A stretch of DNA of 64,000 bases. Origin: CBDCGV01 sp965216955 (GTDB taxonomy: Bacteria; Bacteroidota; Bacteroidia; Chitinophagales; JADIYW01). Numbering within the stretch: the first letter of the stretch is position 1; each line of letters begins with the position of its first letter. Below the pieces are notes generated by a model. It did not search any database. It had not been told where the DNA came from and worked only from the letters and a program-made list of their open reading frames with translations. Shown here piece by piece: positions 53,963 through 62,935 of the stretch. The DNA lies in contig CBDCGV010000018.1 in NCBI GenBank assembly GCA_965216955.1, forward strand, positions 186,001 through 250,000, written 5' to 3'. Both the position numbers and the translations under genes were made by a program.

Positions 53963-54951
53963 TTTTGGTTTTGCAATATACTTATAAATTTTTTTGTTGT
54001 TTGTTCTAAACTATCCATTGACCTACCCCCTGCTGCATTTTTATGCCCACCTCCTTGAAAATGTTCTCTTGCAAGTTTCTCTACGGAAACATCTCCTTTT
54101 GATCTAAAAGAAATTCGAATCATTTTTTCATTAGGCGTCTCTTTAAATAATACTGCAATGTCAATTCCCTTAATCCCAAGCGGCATATTAACCAAACCTT
54201 CTGTATCTCCTGTGGTAAGTTTAAACTTCATAGCATCTTCTTCGGGAATCGTAATATATGCGGCCCGTAAATTAGGCATTACTTTCATTCTATTTAATAA
54301 TGCATTTCCTAAAAACCTAAGTCGAATTGCCCTGAAACTATTCAGGCTATTCTGAATAAATTCAATATTCACACCATAATCAAGCATTTCAGCAGCTACT
54401 CTCATTGTCGTAGAAGATGTTGCAAATCTAAAGCCTCCAGTATCAGTAATTAAGCCCGTATAAATACAAGTGGCAATATCGTTATTCAGTTCAAAATCCT
54501 TGTCTATTGACTTAATAAAACGATGTACCAATTCGCACGTAGATGATGCCTTGATATCTGACAGCATAAAATCAAACGTATCTGGCTCCCTGTGATGATC
54601 AATCAAAATTTTGGGAGCATTGGACTTTTGAACCGACGTGCTTACAGGTTCAATCCTATTTAGCGTATTAAAATCCAAACAAAATATAAGGTCAGAGGAT
54701 TCAATAAACGCATCAGCTGCGACTTTATTAGGCAAATATTCCCAAATCTTCTCTTCCCCTGGCATCCACTTAAAATAGTTGGCATATTCTGTTGGAGAAA
54801 TTATCTGAACATCATGATCACCATAGGCGCGTAGAAAATGATATAATGCCAAACTCGAACCCATTGCATCCCCATCAGGACGTTGATGTGTAGTAATTGT
54901 AATATTACATTTTTGCTTTAGCTTACTAACAATTTCTTCTAATGTTATCAT
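53959..54951 (-). CDS. nrnA: DHH/DHHA1 phosphoesterase (NrnA-like oligoribonuclease/pAp phosphatase)
   Basis: A 330-residue soluble enzyme. The DHH domain shows HQRPDGDAMGSSLALYHFL, FCLDFN and LIDHHREPD (metal-binding Asp/His). The DHHA1 domain ends with GGGHKNAAGGRSM, the RNA-contacting motif. NrnA-type enzymes degrade nanoRNAs and 3',5'-pAp. The start is taken at ATG 54951 (MITLEEIVSK); the frame extends to 55029 but the extra residues are unlike the family. It is divergent from ndk. Confidence 0.9.
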   Translation of the reverse strand: MITLEEIVSKLKQKCNITITTHQRPDGDAMGSSLALYHFLRAYGDHDVQIISPTEYANYFKWMPGEEKIWEYLPNKVAADAFIESSDLIFCLDFNTLNRIEPVSTSVQKSNAPKILIDHHREPDTFDFMLSDIKASSTCELVHRFIKSIDKDFELNNDIATCIYTGLITDTGGFRFATSSTTMRVAAEMLDYGVNIEFIQNSLNSFRAIRLRFLGNALLNRMKVMPNLRAAYITIPEEDAMKFKLTTGDTEGLVNMPLGIKGIDIAVLFKETPNEKMIRISFRSKGDVSVEKLAREHFQGGGHKNAAGGRSMDSLEQTTKKFISILQNQK

Positions 54952-55042
54952 AATAGATTGCGAAGGTCTAAAATTATTGATTGACGAACACCAATAAAAG
55001 GTTAAATCTTTAATCAAAATAATGAACAAATCCTGTAATTAT

Positions 55043-55050
55043 TATTTTTG
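55043..55050 (+). promoter_or_regulatory. Putative -7 box of ndk
   Basis: tatttttg fits the Bacteroidota TAnnTTTG -7 box and lies 20 bases upstream of the ndk ATG. No good -33 TTG is found at normal spacing, so support is modest. Confidence 0.4.
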
Positions 55051-55070
55051 CGCCACTAAATAAATAAAAT

Positions 55071-55490
55071 ATGGCAGGTACAATAACACTTACAATGATT
55101 AAGCCGGATGCGGTTAAAGACAACAATATTGGTCCAATTTTAGCTATGATGAATGAAGCTGGATTTAAAATTAAAGCGATGAAATACACAAAACTCACTA
55201 CAGAAAAGGCGGGGCAATTTTATGCCGTACATAGAGAGCGTCCTTTTTATGGTGAATTAGTTGAATTTATGTCCAGTGGACCTATTGTAGCAGCTATTTT
55301 GGAAAAAGACAATGCTGTTGCAGATTTCAGAACACTTATTGGGGCAACTAATCCAGCAGAAGCCGAAGAAGGAACGATTAGAAAAAAGTTTGCAAAAAGC
55401 ATAGGAGAAAATGCCGTTCATGGCTCTGATTCTGATGAAAATGCTAAAATTGAAGGGGATTTCTTTTTCTCTGAATTAGAAAAATTCTAA
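55071..55490 (+). CDS. ndk: Nucleoside diphosphate kinase
   Basis: Transfers the gamma phosphate from ATP to other nucleoside diphosphates. The 139-residue protein starts AGTITLTMIKPDAVKDNNIG. The active-site His is in ENAVHGSDSDENAKIEGDFF, and YAVHRERPFYGELVEFMSSG and RTLIGATNPAEAEEGTIRKK are standard. Full length. A single-gene unit with a putative -7 box upstream and a terminator downstream. Confidence 0.97.
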   Translation: MAGTITLTMIKPDAVKDNNIGPILAMMNEAGFKIKAMKYTKLTTEKAGQFYAVHRERPFYGELVEFMSSGPIVAAILEKDNAVADFRTLIGATNPAEAEEGTIRKKFAKSIGENAVHGSDSDENAKIEGDFFFSELEKF

Positions 55491-55513
55491 TTTTTCATAC
55501 CACAAAAAAATAG

Positions 55514-55546
55514 GCTGTTGCAATACTATTTTGCGACAGCTTTTTT
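55514..55546 (+). terminator. Rho-independent terminator of ndk
   Basis: Inverted repeat gctgttgc/gcgacagc (55514-55521 and 55533-55540, one G:U pair) with an 11-base loop, followed by a run of T's; 24 bases after the ndk stop. Confidence 0.8.
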
Positions 55547-55576
55547 TATATACTCGCTATAACAAAAGTTAATTCC

Positions 55577-55864
55577 ATGAAAAAATTTGCACTAATAACC
55601 ATTGGCTTTACTCCACCTACTTCTGAAATAATGACATTATGGATGCAATGGTTTCAATCTATTGAAAATAAGATTGTAGAACAAATTGGATTCATGAATG
55701 GAAAAGAAGTTTTTAGTGATGGTATTAAAGACCTTGCAATGGACAAAGATGCTATTACTGGATGCATAATTATCGAGGCTCAAAATATGAACGAAGCTCT
55801 AGAAATTGCTCAAAAAAGTCCTATGATTACAAGTACAAAGGTATATGAGTTAAGGTCTCATTAA
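55577..55864 (+). CDS. YCII-related small protein
   Basis: A 95-residue soluble protein with the ferredoxin-like YCII pattern: KKFALITIGFTPPTSEIMTL at the start, DGIKDLAMDK in the middle and CIIIEAQNMNEALEIAQKSP near the end. YCII proteins are small, mostly uncharacterised, and some act as hydrolases or dehalogenase-like enzymes. It stands alone downstream of ndk. Confidence 0.7.
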   Translation: MKKFALITIGFTPPTSEIMTLWMQWFQSIENKIVEQIGFMNGKEVFSDGIKDLAMDKDAITGCIIIEAQNMNEALEIAQKSPMITSTKVYELRSH

Positions 55865-55929
55865 AATCATATCCTGTTAATTACTGTGAAATTGAGACAT
55901 TATTTTAAAGAGATCTATAATCATTTGCT

Positions 55930-56652
55930 TTATACCAAACATCTCTTGTACATGTTTATCGTATTTTCTAATCCTAAATAAATGGCATCAACGATTAAAG
56001 CGTGCCCAATTGAAACTTCAAGTAAATTATCAACATTGTCTTTAAAGTATTTTAAATTCAACAAGTTAAGATCATGCCCTGCATTAATTCCTAATCCTAA
56101 ATCACTTGCTAAAATTGCTGTTGATTGATATGCGCTAATTGCCTTTACCTTATCTTCATTATACATATGCGCATAAGGACCTGTATAATATTCAATTCTA
56201 TCAGTTCCTACTACTTTTGCCCCTTCTATCAGTTTTTCTTCCGGATCTATGAATAATGAAGTCCTAATACCTAATGATTTTAAATGAGCTATTACCTCCT
56301 GTAAGAAGCCTTTGTGTTTAATAGTATCCCAACCATGATCGGAGGTTAGTGCATCAGGATCATCTGGGACCAGTGTACATTGATGTGGCTTAACCTCTTC
56401 TATTAGTTGTAAAAAAGCATTAGAAGGAAATCCTTCTACATTGAATTCTGTTTCAACAATATCCTTTAAAACTCGAACATCATCATATTTTATGTGGCGT
56501 TGATCAGGGCGCGGGTGAACAGTAATCCCCCCAGCACCAAAACGCTCACAATCTTTAGCAACTTGCTCAAGATTTGGAAAATCACTCCCACGAGCATTTC
56601 GAACAAGCGCAATTTTGTTAAGGTTAACACTTAATCTGGTATTCTCTGTCAT
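55930..56652 (-). CDS. pdxJ: Pyridoxine 5'-phosphate synthase
   Basis: Closes the pyridine ring in the DXP-dependent vitamin B6 pathway. The 240-residue TIM barrel has LSVNLNKIALVRNARGSDFP, GGITVHPRPDQRHIKYDDV (active-site His), CTLVPDDPDALTSDHGWD and GINAGHDLNLLNL. Length is normal. It starts five bases after the end of the ABC exporter gene, so the two may be co-transcribed. Confidence 0.96.
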   Translation of the reverse strand: MTENTRLSVNLNKIALVRNARGSDFPNLEQVAKDCERFGAGGITVHPRPDQRHIKYDDVRVLKDIVETEFNVEGFPSNAFLQLIEEVKPHQCTLVPDDPDALTSDHGWDTIKHKGFLQEVIAHLKSLGIRTSLFIDPEEKLIEGAKVVGTDRIEYYTGPYAHMYNEDKVKAISAYQSTAILASDLGLGINAGHDLNLLNLKYFKDNVDNLLEVSIGHALIVDAIYLGLENTINMYKRCLV

Positions 56653-56656
56653 TTGA

Positions 56657-58450
56657 TTATTTTTTTATAATTTCCTGCTCTTCCTGCTGTAATTGATACA
56701 ATTCATAATAGACTCCTCTTTTTTCTAATAACTGTTGATGCCTTCCTTGTTCCACGATTTTTCCATTATCTAAAACAATGATATTATCAAAATTCATCAA
56801 AGAAAAAATCCTATGTGTTATAAAAAGTACAGTTCTATCCTTAAGGTTTTCATTAAAATTCTGAAGAATCTGTTGTTCTGTATTCACATCTACGGCGGAT
56901 AAACAATCATCAAGTATTACTAACTCAGGATCTTTAATTAAGGCTCTAGCAATAGAAATTCTTTGTTTTTGACCTCCAGAAAGTGTTACCCCCCTTTCTC
57001 CTACTAAAGTATCATAATTATCCTCTAGGTTTAAAATATCATTGTGCACAACAGATCGTTGCGCAGCACTAATCATTTCTCCTCTACTGGCATTTTCAAC
57101 ACCAAACAAAATATTATTGGTTACAGTATCTGAAAATAAGAAAACATCCTGCGGGACATAGCCTGTTAATCTTCTCAATTCTTCAAGATTGACCTCTTTG
57201 AGGTTACGATTATTTATTAAAATTTCTCCTTTTGTAACGTCATAACTTCTCAATAAGAGCTCGGCAATCGTTGATTTACCTGACCCAGTCCGACCTACTA
57301 TCGCTATTTTCTCACCTTTATCAATTTTGAAATCTACACTATCTAATGCTTTAATACCAGTATCAGGATAGATAAATGTAACATTGTTAAATGATATTCT
57401 ATTAATCCCCGTTAAAGCTAATTGAGTGGTATTCCTAATTTCTGGTTCAGTGTTTAAAAAAGCATTGATCCTCTTTTGAGAAGCGGCAGCTCTTTGTACC
57501 AAGGAAGCCAACCACCCTAAAGAAGCCACCGGCCAAGTGAGCATGTTTATATAATAAACAAACTCTGTAATATTACCTACCGTAAAACGCCCTTTAATCA
57601 CCTCATTGCCTCCGATATAGATGGTTAAAATAGTGCTCAAGCCAATTAGCAAAAGCATAAGTGGGGCAAAAAAAGCTTCAATTTTTGCTAAGCCAAGAGA
57701 TTCCGTCTTATAATCCGAACAATTTTCATCAAAAGCCGATACATTTTCTTCTTCTCTAACATAAGATTTTATCACCCTTATACCTGAAAAAGTTTCTTGA
57801 CAAAAAGAGGTTAACCCAGATAGTTTGGCTTGAATTAGCTCACTTCTTTTATTCACTACGCTACTTACCTTATATATTGAATAGGAAAGCAGAGGTAAAG
57901 GCAACAAAACATAAAAAGACAAATAAGCATTGATTTTAAACATGGTATAAATTACCATCGTAAAAAGCACCACTAAATTGATGAAATACATAATCGCCGG
58001 CCCCAAATACATTCTTACTCTAGAAACGTCTTCAGTAATGCGTGACATCAAATCACCTGTATTATTTCTTTTATAAAAGGCAACATCTAATAATTGATAA
58101 TGATTGTATATCTCATTTTTTAAATCATACTCAATTTTTCTAGACATAACAATTATAGTCTGTCTCATAAAAAACATAAAAATGCCTTTAACAATGGCCA
58201 TTGCTATAATACTTACCCCCGCAATTAACAACAGCATACTAAATAGATTAAAATAATAACTATTTGTAATCGAAAACCCTTTAAAAACAAGTCCAAGCAT
58301 TACGCTTTCTGTAACCATGTCAACTGCATAACCCAAAATTCTCGGAGGTAACAAACCAAAAACATTTGCCCCTAAAACAAAAAGGAAACCTGTAAATAAT
58401 CTAAATCGATATTTCCACAAATATTTATTTAAATAAAATAGCTGCTTCAT
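56657..58450 (-). CDS. ABC exporter, fused permease–ATPase (MsbA/MdlB-like)
   Basis: A 597-residue half-transporter. Six membrane helices occupy about 15-320 and the nucleotide-binding domain about 345-590: Walker A IVGRTGSGKSTIAELLL, Q-loop TGYVPQDVFLF, signature TLSGGQKQRISIARAL and Walker B LVILDDCLSAVD, with ITHRIF as H-loop. The cargo (lipid, peptide or drug) is not predictable. A single half-transporter, so it likely works as a homodimer. Confidence 0.94.
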   Translation of the reverse strand: MKQLFYLNKYLWKYRFRLFTGFLFVLGANVFGLLPPRILGYAVDMVTESVMLGLVFKGFSITNSYYFNLFSMLLLIAGVSIIAMAIVKGIFMFFMRQTIIVMSRKIEYDLKNEIYNHYQLLDVAFYKRNNTGDLMSRITEDVSRVRMYLGPAIMYFINLVVLFTMVIYTMFKINAYLSFYVLLPLPLLSYSIYKVSSVVNKRSELIQAKLSGLTSFCQETFSGIRVIKSYVREEENVSAFDENCSDYKTESLGLAKIEAFFAPLMLLLIGLSTILTIYIGGNEVIKGRFTVGNITEFVYYINMLTWPVASLGWLASLVQRAAASQKRINAFLNTEPEIRNTTQLALTGINRISFNNVTFIYPDTGIKALDSVDFKIDKGEKIAIVGRTGSGKSTIAELLLRSYDVTKGEILINNRNLKEVNLEELRRLTGYVPQDVFLFSDTVTNNILFGVENASRGEMISAAQRSVVHNDILNLEDNYDTLVGERGVTLSGGQKQRISIARALIKDPELVILDDCLSAVDVNTEQQILQNFNENLKDRTVLFITHRIFSLMNFDNIIVLDNGKIVEQGRHQQLLEKRGVYYELYQLQQEEQEIIKK

Positions 58451-58538
58451 TGCGTGTCTAAGTTATTACATGGTCTAATTAAAATATTTATAAGTTAAGA
58501 TCATAACAATAATACAAGATAGCTTTTCTAATAAGCAC

Positions 58539-58568
58539 TTGTTTTTTTTAATCTAACGTCTATTTTTG
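58539..58568 (+). promoter_or_regulatory. nusB promoter (Bacteroidota sigma-A type)
   Basis: A -33 ttg (58539-58541), a 19-base spacer and a -7 box tatttttg (58561-58568) match TTG-N17-23-TAnnTTTG. The nusB ATG at 58587 is 18 bases further on, leaving a short leader. A TTG codon at 58566 is inside the -7 box and so cannot be the start. Confidence 0.7.
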
Positions 58569-58586
58569 CACCAAGTTCTACTTTTA

Positions 58587-59531
58587 ATGATTAACAGAAG
58601 AAGCATCCGAATTAAAACAATGCAAACCATATATGGTTTTGAGCGTTGTGGTGAAACGAATAAAAATTTATTTGCTAAAAGCCTTGAAAAAAAAGTTTCT
58701 TCAGTTAAAGAATTGTACTTATACAATTTATATGTCATTAAGGAATTAGCCGATTTTTTGGAAAAAGATGCAGAGAGAAGAAAAAGCAAGCACTTGCCTT
58801 CAAAGGAAGACGAGAACTTCAACACAAAATTTCTAAGCAATACAATTGTTCAACATCTAACACATAACGAGGTTTTAAGAAAAAAAGAAAAGGTTTACTC
58901 TAAATTAATTGATAAAACCATAGTTAAAGAGCTATACGATATATTTTTAGAAGAAAAAGAATATCAACGATATATCTTAAACGAGGATGAATTCAATTTT
59001 GATAAAGACAGACAACTTATAAAATTTCTTTTCAACTCTATCTTTTTAGCCAACGAAAACTTTCATCAGCATTTGCTGGAAAATTGGCCTTCTTGGATAG
59101 ATGATGCACCAACGATCATTCAAGAAATTAATAAAACTTTTAAAAAGAGTAAAAGCCAACTGAAGCTTTCTACCGAAAGTGATTCAGTTCAGGGGAAAAT
59201 TGACGAACTTAAAAAGTTCTCCATTGAGCTATTTAATACTACCATTGATAATAAGGGGGCTTACAATGAGCTAATTCAACCCAAATTAAGAAATTGGGAA
59301 GCAGAAAGATTAGCCTCTATCGATAAAATGTTATTAAGAATGGCATTAGCAGAAATGTTAAACTTCCCTAGTATTCCAATAAAAGTAACCATTAATGAAT
59401 ATATAGACATTGCCAAAGAATATAGCACACCAAAAAGTGGCGATTTTGTTAATGGCGTTTTAGACAAACTTATGCGAGAGCTCAAAGCAAATGGCAAACT
59501 CATTAAAGAAGGACGAGGATTAATAGAATAG
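58587..59531 (+). CDS. nusB: Transcription antitermination factor NusB (long Bacteroidota form)
   Basis: Part of the NusB-NusE boxA complex in rRNA transcription. The 314-residue protein starts MINRRSIRIKTMQTIYGFE and ends with the NusB core (from about 215): IDKMLLRMALAEMLNFPSIP, KVTINEYIDIAKEYSTPKSG, FVNGVLDKL. The long N-terminal helical region (about 20-210) is a known lengthening in this phylum compared with the 140-residue E. coli protein. Its start fits the mapped promoter. Confidence 0.93.
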   Translation: MINRRSIRIKTMQTIYGFERCGETNKNLFAKSLEKKVSSVKELYLYNLYVIKELADFLEKDAERRKSKHLPSKEDENFNTKFLSNTIVQHLTHNEVLRKKEKVYSKLIDKTIVKELYDIFLEEKEYQRYILNEDEFNFDKDRQLIKFLFNSIFLANENFHQHLLENWPSWIDDAPTIIQEINKTFKKSKSQLKLSTESDSVQGKIDELKKFSIELFNTTIDNKGAYNELIQPKLRNWEAERLASIDKMLLRMALAEMLNFPSIPIKVTINEYIDIAKEYSTPKSGDFVNGVLDKLMRELKANGKLIKEGRGLIE

Positions 59532-59548
59532 AAAATTGTGCTCCTTTC

Positions 59549-60340
59549 CTACCTATACATTGATCGACCGTCTAAAATAAAGTGTATCCCCAAATGTATA
59601 CCAAAGGTGAAGTTCCGTGATGTTTGATAGGACTCATCATTTGCGGAAATAAAATTTCTAACCGCATCTCCATTAATATCTATCGCTCCAAAATAGGACT
59701 TAAAGCCCATATTTAAATAGATATCTTTAGCTAAAAAATAATCAATACCACCACCAAATACTAATCCAGCATCCAACTTTTTCACTTTCTCACTAACTGG
59801 AGTAAATGCAACCCCTTCTGGCTCTGAACCACTTAAAGTTATTCTTTCATTTGCTCCCAATAAAAAACCGACTTGTACACCTATTAAACCATAGGCTTTT
59901 GTTTTTTTTATATTTCTTGTTTGCAGTTTCATCATTAATGGGACATTCAAATAGTGCAATCTAAATTTTCGTTTAAAGTCACTCAAATCATGTTCTACAC
60001 ATGCGTTTGGCTTGAGCCAGCTATCTTTATAATTCTGACCACCAAAAGTATAATTGACTTCAGCCTGAAAACCAATTATTTTTTCTCCATGATAACCAAT
60101 GTTTCCACCAAAAGAGATACCTGGTGTAAGTCTATAATTGGGTTCTGATCCAATTATCAAGGCATCTTCAGGACAAACTTTCTGCAATATTTCAAAAGCG
60201 TTCTGATTTAAAATCCAACTAGTATTTAACCCAATACTAGCACCAAGTTCCCACCCCGTAGCTTTTTTGTTTAATCTTTGGGTATGAGCATTATAATTTA
60301 AGCACAGTACGGCAACAATTAAGAGTAAAAAAGATCGCAT
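59549..60340 (-). CDS. Outer-membrane beta-barrel protein (PorT-like)
   Basis: A 263-residue protein with a signal peptide (1-20) and strands typical of an outer-membrane barrel: GWELGASIGLNTSWILNQN, ISFGGNIGYHGEKIIGFQAE, RLHYLNVPLMMKLQT and GGGIDYFLAKDIYLNMGFKS, ending NFTFGIHLGIHFIL. The YLNVPLMMK motif is widespread in PorT-like Bacteroidota barrels. The specific function is not known. Confidence 0.75.
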   Translation of the reverse strand: MRSFLLLIVAVLCLNYNAHTQRLNKKATGWELGASIGLNTSWILNQNAFEILQKVCPEDALIIGSEPNYRLTPGISFGGNIGYHGEKIIGFQAEVNYTFGGQNYKDSWLKPNACVEHDLSDFKRKFRLHYLNVPLMMKLQTRNIKKTKAYGLIGVQVGFLLGANERITLSGSEPEGVAFTPVSEKVKKLDAGLVFGGGIDYFLAKDIYLNMGFKSYFGAIDINGDAVRNFISANDESYQTSRNFTFGIHLGIHFILDGRSMYR

Positions 60341-60366
60341 ACTTTCAATATTTAGTACTCAAAAAT

Positions 60367-60399
60367 AAAAAAAAAAGCGGCTCCAAAAGATGGAGCCGC
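60367..60399 (-). terminator. Rho-independent terminator of the 60423 gene
   Basis: Perfect nine-base GC-rich inverted repeat gcggctcca/tggagccgc (60377-60385 and 60391-60399) with a five-base loop. On the minus strand it is followed by a run of ten T's; it lies 24 bases after the stop. Confidence 0.88.
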
Positions 60400-60422
60400 A
60401 CGCGTTACCCTAAATGGATTAA

Positions 60423-61790
60423 CTAAAGAGAGGCAAAATCGTATATAGCATCAACTATTAATTCTAATTCTTTGGGATATTCTACCAAATTAGGAACCAT
60501 TCCTGGAGCAAACATTGGCACAGAAACAACATTTCTTTCATTACCAATAGCTACTACCACTTTCAATGGAATGGGTTTGGGTCCTGTTTTCTTTCTTATT
60601 TGACAAGTTTCATTGTCTTCATCACAATCATAGTTTCTTATGAATTCAAAAAAACCATTGCTTTTAATAAGGTTAGCGAGTTTCACCAATTCACTTTTAG
60701 GCACTTTATGTGTATTAATTGCTGTCCCTCCCAATTTAGAAACATATTCTTTTTGAATAACTCCAGAATTAAAAATCATTATTCTATCATGAATTTTTGG
60801 GTTTACACCACCTTTTAATCCTCCTCCGCTAACATAAATCTCTACAAAATCATCTTCATCAATTGTACTTTTAACCGTATAATCTATTTTATCATAATCT
60901 AAAGCTGAACTGACACTTGGCTCCTCACCATACTTCGCTTTAAAATTATTTGTAGTATAATCAGCCGGAAGATCAGTATTGCTTGCCGTATAAACAACTT
61001 CTTCGTTGTTTAAATAATCTTCAACACTATTGTTATCACTAGACCATTCCATCTCCTCATTTTCTTCTTTCGATTGTTTGTTTTGCTTATTTCTTTTCTT
61101 TTTAACCACTTCTATCATTTCTTCTTCTTTATCCTTTTCGAAATGTGGAGCCTTATCTATTCTATTCAAATCAAGCTCTGCATTATGACTTGCTAAATTC
61201 TCTCTATCAGGTACTGTTGCAACATGATCTCGAATGGGCTGTTTTGGCTGAGCATAAACAGGAGTTTGATTTACTGGCTCTTCAATTTGCAATTCTTCTC
61301 TTTTAAAATCTTTGTCTAATGAAGCTATATCATTATAAAAAGATTTCATCTCATTAATGTGCTCATGAACTCTTGCTGTAAGATGTTGAATGTCATTACT
61401 GCTTTCAGCAGGAAGAAAATGATACTCTAATAAATCGCCTTCATATTTATTATATATCACAAAATTCTGGTCATCTAGATAATTCACCCCCCAAGAGTCA
61501 ATGTTTTCAAATCCAAAAGTAATACTCGCACATCCTACTAAGTCATTAATCCCCCAAGTACCTTTCTCCACTTTATCAGCTGACACTAATGTAAAAGAGT
61601 AATCATTTTCAAATTTTAGATAAACGTAATTGAATTCATCTACCTCATTAATTACTTCAAGAGAAATAGGTTTAAATGCGTAATGGAATTTCCAAGGACC
61701 TACAGTTAGCAAATTTGGATCAACTTGAGCATTCGTCATCTGAATGGTAACTATTACCATTGCAAATATTAAAGTTATTCGCCTCATCAT
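60423..61790 (-). CDS. Hypothetical secreted protein with lipocalin-like N-terminus
   Basis: A 455-residue protein with a signal peptide (1-21). Residues 22-130 look like a small beta domain (TVGPWKFHYAFKPISLEVIN, YSFTLVSADKVEKGTWGIND). A charged, probably disordered middle (about 150-290; KKKRNKQNKQSKEENEE) follows. The C-terminal domain (about 305-455; DFVEIYVSGGGLKGGVNPKI, VPKSELVKLANLIKSNGFFE) has two Cys (in NYDCDEDNETCQI). No known family is certain. It has its own terminator. Confidence 0.65.
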   Translation of the reverse strand: MMRRITLIFAMVIVTIQMTNAQVDPNLLTVGPWKFHYAFKPISLEVINEVDEFNYVYLKFENDYSFTLVSADKVEKGTWGINDLVGCASITFGFENIDSWGVNYLDDQNFVIYNKYEGDLLEYHFLPAESSNDIQHLTARVHEHINEMKSFYNDIASLDKDFKREELQIEEPVNQTPVYAQPKQPIRDHVATVPDRENLASHNAELDLNRIDKAPHFEKDKEEEMIEVVKKKRNKQNKQSKEENEEMEWSSDNNSVEDYLNNEEVVYTASNTDLPADYTTNNFKAKYGEEPSVSSALDYDKIDYTVKSTIDEDDFVEIYVSGGGLKGGVNPKIHDRIMIFNSGVIQKEYVSKLGGTAINTHKVPKSELVKLANLIKSNGFFEFIRNYDCDEDNETCQIRKKTGPKPIPLKVVVAIGNERNVVSVPMFAPGMVPNLVEYPKELELIVDAIYDFASL

Positions 61791-62116
61791 GATTTAAGTT
61801 TTATTAAGTTTCTAGTTATAAGTGCCTCTCTTACTTCGCTAATCCTTAATAAAACGGGAATCGTTTATGCCTGTTAGAATTTCATTAACAGACCATTGGC
61901 GGTGACAAATCTTGATATAACTTTATTGAATTTAAGGAATGGGTGCAGATTTTGGAGATCACATAATCTCCAGCCCCAACATGGGTATGTCTTAGCTGTT
62001 TCATTTGGTTTTAATGTTTATAGGTTAATAACTAAGTCTCAATTCAATATTATTAATATTATTTTAATTTATCAACACTTTCTAACATTTTATTAAGTTT
62101 TTCTACTTTTAACCTC
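61791..62116. other. Intergenic region, no gene found; one small hairpin
   Basis: About 326 bases between a minus-strand gene and the methyltransferase. Short open frames here (for example 61896-62096 plus) lack a convincing start or protein-like composition. The one visible structure is an inverted repeat ggagat-cacata-atctcc at 61954-61971 in a relatively GC-richer patch. I see no riboswitch consensus, tRNA or promoter that I can support. Confidence 0.6.
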
Positions 62117-62905
62117 TTGATTCACCTGTACAGAATAGCATCCTACTTATCTTTTTTAAGGTCCTTAAACTTGGCTTCAAGGATTCATTCTCCTTATATT
62201 TACGAATTAACAAAAAACGTAATATATGATAAAAGGAACTTTTATGATTTTCAAAAAATTGAAGGCTTAAGAAAAAAACTTTTAAAGAATAAAAAGCAAA
62301 TTAACATAGTTGATTTGGGCGCTGGATCAAAAATTAAACGATCTCTTACAAAGTCTATTTCAGAAATTGCCAAGAACAGTGCGAAACAAAAAAAGTACGG
62401 TCAACTTTTCTTTAAGCTTGTTAATCACAACAAGTATAAGACAATTATTGAGCTTGGGACCTCTCTTGGTATTAGTACTTCATACTTAGCTTCGGGGAAT
62501 AAAAATGCGCAAGTAATTACAATTGAAGGAAGTAAGGAAATTGCAAAAATTGCACAAGAAAATTTCAACACCTTAAACCTTGACAACATCAAATCAATCA
62601 ACGCCCCTTTCGATGAAGTAATTGATAATGTCTTAGAAGAAAGCAATCCCTTAGACTTATTATTTATTGATGGAAATCATCGAAAAGAAGCAACCATTCG
62701 GTATTTTAAAAAATCCTTGGGTTTCATTCATGATCAATCGATTGTAATAATTGATGATATTTATTGGTCCAAAGAAATGACAGAAGCATGGGAATATATA
62801 AAAGACCATCCTAAAGTTAGTGGCACCATAAATTTGTATCAATTAGGACTCGTTTTCTTTAATCCTAAAATGTTACAAAAAACTAATTATTATTTATTCT
62901 TTTAA
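62117..62905 (+). CDS. SAM-dependent class I methyltransferase
   Basis: A 262-residue enzyme. A conserved helical N-terminal part (FLRSLNLASRIHSPYIYELT) precedes the Rossmann fold: motif I is IIELGTSLGISTSYLASGN, motif II is VITIEGSKEIAKIAQENF, and LDLLFIDGNHRKEATIRYF follows, resembling O-methyltransferases of the class that includes caffeoyl-CoA types. The substrate is unknown. No ATG is available upstream; the TTG at 62117 is the probable start. The next gene begins 30 bases after it. Confidence 0.8.
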   Translation: MIHLYRIASYLSFLRSLNLASRIHSPYIYELTKNVIYDKRNFYDFQKIEGLRKKLLKNKKQINIVDLGAGSKIKRSLTKSISEIAKNSAKQKKYGQLFFKLVNHNKYKTIIELGTSLGISTSYLASGNKNAQVITIEGSKEIAKIAQENFNTLNLDNIKSINAPFDEVIDNVLEESNPLDLLFIDGNHRKEATIRYFKKSLGFIHDQSIVIIDDIYWSKEMTEAWEYIKDHPKVSGTINLYQLGLVFFNPKMLQKTNYYLFF

Positions 62906-62935
62906 TGCTACTTTTATGTAAAACTTGATTTTTAC

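Noticed and set aside
61896..62096. 66-codon frame in the intergenic region
   Set aside because: Composition is not protein-like and no start signal is evident.
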